From the NCBI GenBank assembly GCA_034359265.1, contig CP136896.1, positions 9,579,501-9,643,500 of the forward strand: a stretch of DNA of 64,000 nt, written 5' to 3'. The translations under genes and the position numbers were made by a program. Numbering within the stretch: the first letter of the stretch is position 1; each line of letters starts with the position of its first letter. This document shows, one piece after another, positions 21,008-32,442 of the stretch. The notes beneath the pieces are model-generated. The model saw only the letters and a program-made list of their open reading frames with translations. It was not told the origin of the DNA and searched no databases. The DNA is from Canna indica (Eukaryota > Streptophyta > Magnoliopsida > Zingiberales > Cannaceae).

Positions 21008-23642
21008 TGTCATGCCCCAAACTCGGGGTGGCGTGGGTGGCCGAGAATACGCTTGCATACCCCGAAGCCTTACGATCAAACAGACGTATGACAAGAACAC
21101 AACTAAAATGCATATAAATAATATGAATTCAAAGGTTAATACTCCAACTTAACGACACCGATTCATGACAAAGATGCAAATGTCTCACAAGAGACTACCA
21201 GTAGTACAGAAATAACCAGATGCAAAATAAAGAAACATGACTCCATGACTCTCTAACTATGACTAGGGAAATCTTCTTACTGAGCTTACATCGCCAACTG
21301 CATTAGGCTTCATGATTCGCACCTGAACCTGCACACATAAGTAGGAGGGCATGAGTACAAAACTCATGAGTGGTAGGGTGTTTCCTGCCCTCGATTAAAT
21401 AGTAAAGTCACCAAAGCACGTAATTAAGTAGAGAACAGTAATGTGTATGAAAAGATATTCCCACACAAGTCAGGAATCTCCCTCCGATATGCCACATAAA
21501 AGGGTAACTATTAGGGTGGTCTCCTGACATGTTACTTAGCGCATGTTCGTCTCTCTAGCTGCACGTCGTCACTGGATGGGTTCTTTCCATAGCCGTCTCT
21601 TTGGGACTCTTCCAATCACCAGTCGAAATCTCATATCCCCAGCCTCGTCTCTTCGGGTATTTCCCATCACAGAGTGGGTTTTCAGAGTCATCTCTTTGGG
21701 ACCATGCACATCACTGATCGGAATCTCATACTCTTACTCACGTCCAAACATAATAGAGTGATATAAAAAAATAGCGTACAAATCACATTATTCTCAATTG
21801 TCATGCTCATCACAACAGTGTATATCAGACTTATCATAGCAGCAAGAGTATAAACATTGAAACAACTCATTTCTCAAGTAATGTTAGGCTAATTCTCAAC
21901 ACTTTGCCAAATTTATGCACTATTCAAATGTTAACGGATTCACTTTTGTCACCTATACCAAATTAGTAATTCTGAGTGGAATGACTACGTAACTCACCAA
22001 ATGATCAAGCTTGTATATCATACCAACTAACCCCAAAGTTTCAAACCATTTGGACAACAGATCAGCCACGAATCGGCGTGACGAACATGTCATCCCAGTA
22101 TTTCTGCACTCACCAGAATTTCTATATTCAGTAGCAGATTTTTATGTTTGACTAGCCATCTTGAAAAATTCATAACTAAGTCATTTCTTAACTTTTTTCC
22201 CTCAAACCAGATTCATTCACTAGACCTCATACCCTATAAGGTTTCCCGAAGTTGCACCACCTTAGGAGAAGGATTCATTTTCTGCATATTGCGTCAAACT
22301 TTTAACTTATCATAAATTTTACTATGTGCAGAACTAGACAATTTTGAGTAGTCTTCAAACTAAATTTATAAACCCAGTCTATTCAACTCAAAATTCGCTG
22401 AAATTTGGTGTAAAAGCTATTATAGTATCCTACAATATTACCCCAAAAGTTTGTACAAAACGGATGACTTCTCAACGTCCGAACTAAGTATCAAATTGGC
22501 ATAAAAAAAATATATAATTTTTTGGACAATTTTCTATTCTCATAGCCCCCCCCCCCCTCCTTATAACCACTTAAAGGTAGGATTTTCGGCCCTTAACTTG
22601 GCCAAGACAACCATACCTAGTTCCCATATACAAAGCACATATCGATATAGGCATTTGGCGATCAATTATTGGAAATTAGGCATTAATATGTGGGTGTATG
22701 TGGCATTTCGCCAGACACTTGGTGAGCAAGTTTAGGCCACACCTCACCATGTACTAGGGGCTTCCACCTAGGGTAGTCTGCAGCCCTCATCGATCACTAC
22801 TTATTACCTTCCTTTGAGGACTACAAAACATAGAGTTTACCCTCCAATATAGGACCGCATACTCTAAGGAGTCCTAGGGAAATCCTTCCCAAAAAATCTA
22901 ACCAAAATCACATCAATACACATCCTATCAAGAGCCCCACACTTGGGATTAATCCACTATACTCATAAGTCATCAAAAATAGTTCAAGAGCCCCACACTT
23001 GGGATTCAAAAATTTGGCCCTAGCCCTTCTAGGGATGCCCTACACCATCCGCAACCTCATCACCTAAATCGGCACGAGGAAAACAACAAGAATCCATAGA
23101 AAGCATCACGAGAAACCAATATTTCAGATTTAATTCATCCTCAATCTTGGGACTATCCTAAAGGTGGGCAAATCTCTAGAGACTTAGGGTCACTCATCTC
23201 AAATAAAGCCTCTACCCTTCCCTTAGGAAAAGCCCTTGATGAACACTAGAAATCTCGCGCCAAAAAGCCTCTAATCGTTGGCCACCTCATCTCCTCCTTG
23301 GCTTACGGGTGCTATCTCCTTGGGGTGCGTGCACAAGTCCAGGTTCTTCCCCCACTTTCCAAAAATCAACATTTTATAATATGAAATATAATTAAGTGTC
23401 AAATGACATATTTGCCCCTACACTTGAGTTTGCACCCAAACAAGTCCAAAATTCAATCAGATCGCATCAACTGACTCGTCACACCCTACTCGTCTCAATA
23501 AGCTCAAAATTAACTCAAAACTTCAATTGAGCATGTGCGTAAGTCGTACCTCAGACCGCAGTCTCTGGCGATCTCTCCGACTCTCTTCAACACGCGTAAT
23601 GAGTCTCAGCTTGTAATAAAAAATACGAGCACATGTATTACA
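21008..23642 (-). repeat. Solo Gypsy-type LTR (minus)
   Basis: Starts TGTCATGCCCCAAACTCGGG and ends ACATGTATTACA in plus orientation, so on its own strand it runs TGTAATACA...GGGGCATGACA. Flanks are CTCTC and CTCTA, a 4/5 target-site match. At 2.6 kb it has no gag or pol frames. Its right end matches the left end of the LTR at 8956, and its left end has the same plan as the LTR at 29500. The interior carries a C13 run at about 22547. Confidence 0.65.
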
Positions 23643-24037
23643 CTCTATGTGTGTGTCACGTGTAAAGTCAACATCCTAGTCAGCATCCACGACATCTTTG
23701 TTAAGTCTCACTTATAAGAAATTAGTTTGGGTGTTATTTTTATATTATTTTCAATAACCTTAGGGGTAATTTAGCTCCAAAATAAACGTTAGATGTATTT
23801 TAATACTCATGAGAAAACGTTATGGACATTTTAGTACCTGTGAAAAACGTCTTGGCCTACATGCATGCTACGTGTCCACGTCATCTATCCTAGTCATCAG
23901 CCACGTCAGCTCTGTTATCCCCCCTTAACGTCGTTTACGTATATGGTCATTTTTTCATAACGTAAGAGGTATTTTTTATCCACAAAAAATCTTAGGGGCA
24001 TTTTAGTACACGCAAGAAAACGTTATGAATATTTTTA

Positions 24038-24263
24038 TTCATAATTTTTGCAAAAATAAATAATTTTTTGAACTCATTTTTGCAAAAATTGAAAATAAAA
24101 ACAAACAAAAAATGGCTCCATTTTCACAACTAAACAAGGCCTAAATCATTGAAAAAATATATAAAAAAGTTCACTGTCAAATAAAACAAGACGTGTTCTT
24201 AGTTTTCCTATCAGAATTTTGAAGCATTTAATTGCTCATTTCCTCTGCAAAATATTTTATATT
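24038..24263 (+). repeat. Direct repeat X, copy 2
   Basis: Matches 19935-20140 in direct orientation with small indels. The right arm of the long-TIR element abuts the start of this copy, while the left arm abuts the end of copy 1. Confidence 0.72.
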
Positions 24264-25289
24264 ATTATTTTGAAGCATTAATGGATGATGAAACTATTAA
24301 TTAATACTAATTACTCCATTATTCCTTCGCAACAAATGAGAAACCCTCCTAATATTAATTAGGATAAAAGGTAAAAAAAACTCTTTAAAAATTAGCCTAA
24401 TTAGCAAAAAAAAAACGTAGGAACTTTTAAAACATTGAAAGAACTCCACGAACTATTGAAAACTAGCAAAAAGTCACATGTTGTCATCTCTCTATTAACT
24501 TTTTAATAGAATTCCAAATCAGCGTCACGTGTCGACATCTCATTCGTTCATTTCATATATATATATATATTCTAAAAATATATATTTTTTAAATTCTCTC
24601 TCAACTTGGGATGCTATGCAAAAAATCTCATGAACTATAATTGTGATGTAAAAAAAATCCTGAACTTTGATTGTGATGCTACCCCCCCCCCCCCCCCCTA
24701 AACTTTGATTATGATGCAAAAAATCCCTTGAACCTTAATTGTGATGCAAAAAACCCCTGAACTTTTATTATTACATTTCAAACCTATATATCAGTACATA
24801 AAATACAGGTTCAACAATATAATATTTATAGATAAAAGGAGATACTTTGACATTGCCTCTAAACATTCCACGAAAGCTTTAACTTTTTATCTCAAAGAAA
24901 CTTTTCAAATACTTCTCAATTTTAAATAAATAGTAGATAAAATATGAAAAATAGCATGCTAAGATAGAAAAATGCCGGGGGCTTTACCTTTAGATGAATA
25001 CATAGAGTGAACAAGCTCGTAAGCAACCCCAACATTGTCATGTGTGCTTCTGCCTTTGACAAAAATTGATTGTTGTGGTTGCATTTTATCTACTGTCATA
25101 CATATTTGAAATGTGATAATAAAAGTCCAAGGGTTTTTTGCATCACAATTAAAGTTCAGGAGTTTTTTGCATCACAATCAAAGTTCAAAGAGTTTTTTGC
25201 ATCGCAAATAAAGTTCAGGAGTTTTTTTGCATAGCATTGCAAGTTGAGAGATATAATTTTAAAAAAAATATTTTTTGAAATATTTATAT

Positions 25290-25725
25290 TGTTCCTACTT
25301 AAGGATCGGAGCAGTCCGATCCAGCTCGGTGTCTCTCCTAGTCATGTGCAACTCCGGCGGGGGGAGGGGGGCTGCAAAAGACACTTCGACACTTAAGTTA
25401 GTAGGACTCCAAGGTGGAGGTTACAGAATATGGAACTTAGGTTACATGAGACGTATCGTATCTGTATTTGTTGCAGGTGGAGGTGATGACGTCATCCAAT
25501 AATCTCGCAGGGATATTGCTCAGAATGGATCGAGGCTGATTCCGGAGATGATAGACTTATAATGGCATATCCCTCGTAATAAGGAAGGACGTGGATGTCT
25601 ATGTATGGTAGGATGGAGCCCCCGGGCGAAGCTGTTTGGTTTGGCTCGAGTTGGATCACGGGGCGCTGCTGGATCTAATTCGACCAGAGCTAATAGTTCT
25701 AGTACAATCCACATATATTTTTAAT
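25290..25725 (+). repeat. Gypsy LTR fragment inside element A
   Basis: Collinear with 42310-42730 (shared GTCTCTCCTAGTCA(T)GTGCAA, G-rich tract, GCAAAAGACACTTCGACACT, AATCTCGCAGGGATATTGCTCAGA, AGGATGGA(G/T)CCCCC). The words CTGCAAAAGACACTTCGACACTCAAGT are typical of plant Gypsy LTRs. The fragment has no LTR boundaries that I can fix. Confidence 0.6.
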
Positions 25726-26048
25726 TTTTTAAAAAGAATATATATTGAATATGACATGGAAAATAAATTGCATGTGGACGAATGAGGCGTTGACACATGG
25801 CGTTGATGTAGAATTTTGTTAAAAAGTTAGGTGTAAAGGGCAAAAAAACCCTTGAACTTTAGCCTAATTAGCAAAAAACCCCTCACGAACTTTAAAAACA
25901 TGCAAAAAAATCCTACAGAATATTGAAAACTAGCGAAAAGTTCTATGTCTTTCATCTCTCCGTTAACTTTTTAACATAATTCCACATCAGCACCACGTGT
26001 CAACACCTTATTCATCCACGTGTAATTTTTCCCACGTCATATTTAATA

Positions 26049-27082
26049 GGGAAAATTAATGAAAATGTCTTGAACTATTGAGTTTTTAACAAATCTGACA
26101 CGTACGTACTTTTATTTGTAATTAATTTATATTCGAACTTTCATTTTAATATCAATTGTATACTCCCGTCAGCTGGATGTTAAAGTAGTCGTTATTTGTT
26201 GACGTGGCTGCACAGTCAGCATAAATAAAATAAAAAATTATTCAAAGTTGGCCCGTCAGCATGATCACGTCAGCTCTGTTGATTTTTTTAAAGGAAAAAT
26301 TAATGAAAATATCCTGAACTATTGAGTTTTTAACAAATATGGCCCATACTTTTATTTATAACTAATTTATACTCGAACTTTTATTTTGGTATCAATTGTA
26401 TACTCCCGTCAACTGAGTGTTAAAGTGGTCGTTATATGCTGACGTGGATTGCACAATCAGTATAAACAAATTAATTTTTTATTCAAAGTTGTCTCGTCAT
26501 CAAATAATTCACGCCAGCAAGATCAATTTAAAAAAATATTAAAAACCTCTTCAATTGTTGTTTTTCCTTTTTTTTAAGATATGGTTGACGTGACATTGAA
26601 AAGTTTTTTAATATTTTTTTTAACTGATATTGCAGACATGGATCATTTGATGACGAGGTAACTTTGAATAAAAAACTAATTTATTTATGCTGATTATGCA
26701 ATCCACGTCAGCATATAATAGTTACTTTAACACCCGACTAACAGGAGTATACAACTAATATCAAAATGAAAGTTCGAGTATAAATTAGTTACAAATAAAA
26801 GTATGGATCAGATTTGTTAAAAACTCAATAGTTCGAGATATTTTCATTATTTTCCCCTTTTTAAAATTGGTCATGCTGACGGGGCAACTTTGAATAAAAA
26901 ATAATTTATTTATGCTGACTGTGCAGTCCACGTTAGCAAATAATGACTATTTAACACCCAACTAACGGGGAGTATACAATTGATATCAAAATGAAAGTTC
27001 GAGTATAAATTAGTTACAAATAAAAGTATGAGTCAGATTTGTTAAAAACTTAATAGTTCGGGATATTTTCATTAATTTTCCC
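26049..27082. mobile_element. Mutator-like foldback C, nested in B
   Basis: Starts GGGAAAATTAATGAAAAT and ends ATTTTCATTAATTTTCCC, with a perfect 9-bp duplication TATTTAATA at 26040-26048 and 27083-27091. The arms (about 240 bp) hold TTGAACTATTGAGTTTTTAAC and the inverse. It belongs to a different subfamily from A and B. No coding potential. Confidence 0.9.
26294..26850. mobile_element. Foldback C1, nested in the centre of C
   Basis: A second, related pair of arms lies inside C: GGAAAAATTAATGAAAATATCC on the left and the inverse ending TTTTCATTATTTTCCCC on the right. Flanks TTTTTTAAA and TTTTTAAAA make an approximate target duplication. The arms of C resume on both sides (TCAAAGTTGGCCCGTCAGC versus GCTGACGGGGCAACTTTGA). 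Confidence 0.7.
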
Positions 27083-27723
27083 TATTTAATATAATTTTTT
27101 TAAAATTAAAAAATATATATTTTGTAAAAATATATATTTTTTAAAAATATATATTTTTTTTAAAAAATCTCTCTCTTGACTTCCAGTGTTGTGCTAAAAA
27201 CCTCTAAACTTTAATTGCGATGAAAAAAAGCTCCCGAACTTTGATTGTGATGCAAAAAACTCCTGAATTTTGACTGTGATACAAAAAAACTCCTGAACAA
27301 GTTTTGTTGGGGTTGACACCAATGACAACACTTAAAGGTCCAATCCATTTGCTCCACGGAATCAATATCTTCCAACAATAAGCCAATGAACCATCCCAAG
27401 AATCTTTGTTTTCAATATCCACAACCGCATATGTAATTAGATAGATATTGCCATTGGAGTCAACCCCAACGAAAATTTATTATAAAGTGGGAAAAGATTT
27501 TTAGTATTTTTTATGATTGTATTGTGTATATTATCTATTGTGGTTGTATTTTATCTACTATCTTACAGGTTTGAAATGTAACAATAAAAGCCTAAAGATT
27601 TTTTGCATCACAATTAAAGTTCGAGAAAGTTTTTTAAAAGTTTAGAGTTTTTTTGCATCAAAATTAAAGTTCAAAGTGTTTTTTGCACAACACCGTAAGT
27701 TGAGAGAGAGAATTACACACACA

Positions 27724-27758
<35 letters not shown>

Positions 27759-28157
27759 GAATATTTATATTTTATTATAAAAATATATATATTAAAAAAT
27801 ATGACGTGGAAAATGAATTACACGTGGACTAATGATGTGTCGACACGTGGCGATGATGTGGAATTTTATTAAAAAATTAACGGCGAGATGACGACATGAG
27901 ACTTTTTGCTAGTCTTCAATAGTTCGTGGAATTTTTTTGCATATTTTTAAAGTTCATCAATTTTTTTTGCTAATTAGGCTAAAGTTCAGGAATATTTTGC
28001 CCTTTACCCAAAAGTTAATGGAGAGATAATGATATGAGGATTTTTGTTAGTTTTTAATAGTCCGTGAGATTTTTTATATGTTTTTAAAATTCATGAGATT
28101 TTTTTTATTAATTAGGCTAAAGTTCAGAGGGCTTTTTGCCTTTTACCCTAGTAATTA

Positions 28158-28508
28158 ATTGAGACGTTTTCAAACTTTTTTGTAATAAATTTTTGTTTTA
28201 TCTGAATTAAAAATGCATATAAGAAATGCTACAATTAACGATTAAATTATTTGGTGTTTAAGTTTAACATTATACAATTATCTTAGCATCGTAGAATATT
28301 ACACATTGTGAGGCAGTAGCTGTTCTTTGTGGATTGTATTATATCTATCAACACTAATTGCATAATATTATTGTGGAAACCGATGGTAAGGAACTCGTTG
28401 AATCATACTTTCAGCTCATAGCAGCTTCGAAACTTATTTTCCCAAATTAAAAATATCTGTGTGCTTGTATTCAACTAATTATTCCACGTTAATATCAAAT
28501 AATCAATA
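28158..28508. other. Spacer, nothing recognised
   Basis: AT-rich, without frames, terminal repeats or tandem units that I can see. Confidence 0.5.
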
Positions 28509-28522
28509 ACAAGACAATCAAC

Positions 28523-28900
28523 ATGTCCACGAAGCCTCTGACGAATATTCCTGCGACGATCTCGAGGCCGAAGGAATCTCCTGATCCGCCAAATCCACCT
28601 CGTTTGAATCTCTCAAAGAGGGAAGGAAAGTTTTCTGCTTCGAGTAATAAAGCTGGTATACATATATGTACGGGGAATATTAAAGGCCCTAAAGGTCCCA
28701 GATCATTTTTACTGGATATGTGGATGGTGTTTTTATTTATTTATGATTATGTTGATTATGCATGGATACTTGGGTGTGCTTGTGATTGCTCTCTCCCCCT
28801 TATGAATTTTTGGACTGGGAAGCTCATCAGTCGCCACACTAACGACCAACCTGGAGTGGCATGGGCGGGAAGCTCGTTGAGCCAGAGCCAGGCTCAGTGA
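28523..28900 (+). CDS. Unidentified open frame, possibly a gene exon
   Basis: An open frame from ATG 28523. The first 45 or so codons (MSTKPLTNIPATIS, then a Pro-rich PDPPNPPRL stretch and LSKREGKFSASSNKAG) look like ordinary coding sequence, and AAAGCTGGTATAC near 28650 offers a possible splice donor. Downstream codons look like translated LTR sequence (repeated phrases on GGACCGACGGGTCC from 28900). I do not recognise the protein. It may be a first exon cut off by the LTR that follows, or chance. Confidence 0.25.
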   Translation: MSTKPLTNIPATISRPKESPDPPNPPRLNLSKREGKFSASSNKAGIHICTGNIKGPKGPRSFLLDMWMVFLFIYDYVDYAWILGCACDCSLPLMNFWTGKLISRHTNDQPGVAWAGSSLSQSQAQ

Positions 28901-29499
28901 CCGACTCGTAGGACCGACGGGTCCCTGGATATAGGACCGATGGGTCCCTGGATATAGGACCGACGGATCCTTGGACCGGGAAGCTCGTCAGCCCACCACA
29001 CTGACGACCGACCCAAGTGGATTGATTGGCTTTGGTGATTATGCATACTTGTGGTTTTATCAAATATGGATTGATGATTATGCATACTTGGTACTGTTTA
29101 TGAGTATATGATTACCTACTATATATGTACTCACTTGACTTATATTACTTAGACATGGTAGATAGAGGACTAAACCACGTACTCACTAAGTCCTAGTTGC
29201 ACTTACGATTTTATGTGTTATTTTGTTTGTAGCATCTGAGCATGATCAGCAAGGTATTGGGATGCAGTAGCGCGACTGGTTGCAGCAGGGACAACGGATC
29301 TCGTGACGCGCCGTGGTCTGCAGTGTATACCCGAGTCTGTAGAGGGTTTTATGCTTTTTTGAGTCATTTAGACTTGGGTTTAGTTCTTATTTCCGCACTT
29401 TTGATGTTGAGAGACTTTGTTATGTTAAACTAGTTTTCTTTTCAAAAAGGATTTGAACTACTGCAGCTATTTGAATCACTTTAAGTGTTGATTTGGGTT
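28700..29499 (+). repeat. Gypsy-type LTR (plus), part before an insertion
   Basis: Contains CTCACTAAGTCCTAGTTGCAC and TATTTTGTTTGTAGCATCTGAGCATGA, the plus-strand counterpart of 29830-29900 in the adjoining minus LTR. A roughly 27-bp unit (GGATATAGGACCGA(C/T)GG(G/A)TCC) repeats at 28905-28975. The LTR continues at 32039. Its left boundary is not defined. Confidence 0.5.
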
Positions 29500-32038
29500 T
29501 GTCACACCCCGACTAAGGGTAGTGTGACCGGCCAGGGCCCACGTCCTGTCCTGTAGCCTACTGTCTACACTGACATCAAGAAACCAAAACATATCGACTG
29601 AAAGAAACTTAACATACTTTATAAAAAGTTTGCAAGTCACAATATATATAAGTTTTTCAAAACAAGAAGAAACATCAACATCAAATCCAAATGGTTAAAT
29701 ATCAAGTTTTACAATTCTTTTCAAAGATAACAGTCAGCGCAGAAATAAAACCAACATAACTAGGACTAGTCTAAGACTCATGGACGCGGCTATGAGATAT
29801 GGCACCGCCTCCGCCCTCCAGCTGCACCATGTCGACACCAAGCTACTGCTCATGCTCTACAAAATAAAATATAAATTGTGAGTCCACTTAGGACTCAGTG
29901 AGTGGCTCAAATGAACCTCCACATAATCCTCAGACCTGCATATATATCATACAAGGCAATAAAGGAATGTACAAGGAGTTAGAGTGTGTTTCTAATACAA
30001 TTACAGACCCTCAACGGATCCATCAGTACCAACTGTACATGATAACCTGCCACCTTGGCTTATCAAGCCTTTGGCATCCGGCCCTTGGGCCTACTCATAG
30101 CAATATATCCCGGCTACAGCCTTCCCTACCATATCAGGTAGTATCATCTCAAGATGCAAGCAAACAATCCCTGGTCGTCGACTAGGATGGTCACTAGTCT
30201 CCGGACACCGTCTGGGGTAAGGATAGCTAGTCCCACCCAACTGGGGTCTAGCACCTAGCGGGCCCGCTGGCACACCTCTACACCCAACTGGCCGAGCTGA
30301 GCATTGGTTATTTTCAACCTCCTCGCTCCTCGGCAGACCATCACAAGCATATTACACAATCAAAATCCTAGGGTTTCTATATATATATATACACTTCGGG
30401 CCTTTTGCCCGTATCTAGCCATGTCCGGCTACCGGGTCAACAATTTATGCCGCTTCTGTTAGTATATGTGCACCTACAATCTCTAAGTTTCCAATATGTA
30501 CAAGCAGTCATAGAAGTGTGATAATCTCATATCTAGGTTTCCATAAATGTGTTATGAACATCTAGTGACACCTTACATGTTACCTAGCTTTTCTTTTACA
30601 CTATCTTAGGTGAGAATTTCCATGAGTCATCCTTGGAATACCATCCAAGGACATTTAGGGCAGCATGTATAATGGAAAGAAAAATACTCAAATATTACAT
30701 CATTCATCATATTTAATCATAATGCACATACCTAATAATTCTTATACTACCTTAGGAATAGTAGCACAATAAGGAGCAACTATCTAGCATGACAAAGTAG
30801 TAATAATTTAAATAACATGTATGAATTATGAAACATGATAATATTGTCAACATCCAAGTTTAAGGATCAAATGCTAAGTATGGATACAATCTAGCATTTC
30901 TACAATTCAAATTAATTAAGCTACTTGCTAAGTTTGGTGTTCTTCCTAAGTATTGTCATATCCTTATGTGATCCCTAAGATCATGAACTTTCCATCTAAG
31001 GCAAATCTCTCCTCATCTCCCCAACCTTGGCCGAACCATGAGCAAGGGAAACCTTGCTCGGCCAAGGTCCTTGGGGTAGGGACAGATGGAAGAGACTTTA
31101 ACTATACTTTGTCTCTTCAATTCCACGTACTTCTTAAATACCAAAGATCAACTTACCCTTCCCCTCACCCTTTGACCGACCCTCTTCATGAATCTTAGGG
31201 TTCATTCGGCCACTTCAAGGGGCTTTAGAGGGGGACATGCTTCATGTTATGCAAGGAGTTCAAAGGATTGAATCAAAACAGTGGTATAGGGCATCTAAGG
31301 GCCTTCTTGCCGTCAAGGGAATCGGAGAAAATTTTGGCATGACCTTTCCCCTTTTCTCATGACTCGGCAGCCCCTAAAATACTCAAATTGATGGTTAAAA
31401 CAGCGAGATCTGACAAGAACATCATAAAACAGTGAGTACCTATCGTTGAAATCATAGATCGTTGGAAAAACGCGAGAACTCAACCTAGCATCTAGGGTTC
31501 GGCCACCCGCCTCCCCCAAACTATTAAAGCCTTAACCACTCACCTTTTTAAGAAGAGAAAACAGCGAGGAAGAAGATCCCCACGTCCTCGAAGTGATCAG
31601 CTCCGGCAATGGCAAGATCTCCGACCAAGAATCCGAGTAGTGCCTCCCCTTTTTTTCCCTTGCTCCTCCTCTTTCTCCCTTGCTGCCTTGTGCGGCTCAA
31701 ATGAATGAGCCACACAGCTGCAAGGTGAGGGTATTAATCCCTCATCTAGCTTTCCAAATGAGGCATCTTGACTCACTTAACTCGCACTCAAATCTTGACT
31801 AAACCCGAACTCAACTTGGGTTCCGACTCAACCCATAATATGATTCGAGTTAACTTAATTTAAGGTATGATTTTATAAAAAGAAAGTTAATTATCCAAAT
31901 AGACTTCATGATTCATTAGCAGAGTCATACCTTTTCACTCGAGGCGATCCTAAGGCTCGACTCGACTACCCCCGGGTCCGACGCGCTACACCAAAATAGA
32001 TTTTTATAATATGAAACTTTTTTTTTTCGGGTCTTACA
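29500..32038 (-). repeat. Solo Gypsy-type LTR (minus) inserted in a related LTR
   Basis: Starts TGTCACACCCCGACTAAGGG and ends CGGGTCTTACA, i.e. TGTAAGACCCG...GGGGTGTGACA on its strand. Flanks GGGTT (29495-29499) and AGGTT (32039-32043) give a 4/5 target duplication. At 2.5 kb it has no retroelement genes, so it is a solo LTR, probably Del/Tekay-like Gypsy. Confidence 0.65.
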
Positions 32039-32190
32039 AGGTTTTCTTTAAATTATGTATTATTGCAATCGGATTGGTTTTATAAACCGTACAAGATTTT
32101 TGTTATTATTTTTGGTTAACATGGTTGGATTATGCTGCGGAGTACGGGTTGTACTTTGGCCAGTCACGTCTGTGTTTGGGGTGTGATAGT
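32039..32190 (+). repeat. Gypsy-type LTR (plus), 3' end after the insertion
   Basis: Reads TACTTTGGCCAGTCACGTCTG and ends TTTGGGGTGTGATAG. This is the plus-strand equivalent of the end of the inserted minus LTR (TGGCCGGTCACAC...GGGGTGTGACA), so the plus LTR at 28700-29499 continues here. Confidence 0.55.
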
Positions 32191-32442
32191 TTATTTTGAA
32201 CCTTGTTTCACATGGACAAACAAAAGGAGGGGCAGTGAAAAAAATATCAACCAAGCTGGATAGAGCATACTATAATATGGGATGGATATATTAGAGATAT
32301 GATGTAAAAGCTGAGCATTTAAGTATGATTGATTCAGATCATAGACCTATCTTGGTGACTTGCAAAGATAATAGGATAGTTAGAAGGAAAAAAGAATAAT
32401 GATTCATTTGTTTTTGAACACTTGTGTTTCGAATATCCATAG

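Larger units (their letters stand above)
20141..24037. mobile_element. Long-TIR (Mutator-like) element hosting a solo LTR
   Basis: The left arm (20141 to about 20612) is answered in inverse orientation by the right arm (24037 back to about 23650). Shared words include AACGTTTTCTCACGG/ACGCAAGAAAACGTT, ATATACGTAAACAACGTTAA, GAGCTGACGTGGCTGATGA, TGACGTGGACACGTG and AGTGAGACTTAACGAA. Arms of roughly 400-470 bp and no coding capacity suggest a non-autonomous Mutator-like foldback. Within the left arm, TTTTCTCACGG/AATATTAAAA units repeat every 40 bp or so (20340-20480). A minus-strand LTR (21008-23642) interrupts the centre. A clear target duplication could not be assigned. Confidence 0.65.
25830..28009. 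mobile_element. Mutator-like foldback B, nested in A
   Basis: Starts GGTGTAAAGGGCAAAAAAACC and ends TTTTGCCCTTTACCC. AAAAGTTA lies at both edges (25822-25829 and 28010-28017), the site being in the right arm of element A. Arms repeat the family phrases CTTTAGCCTAATTAGC, GAACTTTAAAAACATG and the CACGTGTC block. The core contains multiple TTGTGATGCAAAAAACTCCTGAA units, left-facing and right-facing. Element C interrupts the left arm. Confidence 0.8.
24362..28148. mobile_element. Mutator-like foldback A (outermost of a nest)
   Basis: Termini GGATAAAAGGTAAAAAA (left) and GCCTTTTACCC (right) are flanked by TATTAATTA (24353-24361) and TAGTAATTA (28149-28157), an 8/9-match 9-bp duplication as expected for Mutator-like elements. 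The left arm (to about 24610) reads AGCCTAATTAGCAAAAA...AACTCCACGAACTATTGAAAACTAGC, and the right arm carries the inverse. The centre has repeated TGATGCAAAAAACCCCTGAACTTT words in both orientations. The right arm is cut twice, by the Gypsy LTR piece at 25290-25725 and by element B. No transposase frame is present. Confidence 0.8.

Noticed and set aside
27727..27757. AT/GT microsatellite in element B
   Set aside because: Simple repeat with no further structure; mentioned only as part of the foldback.
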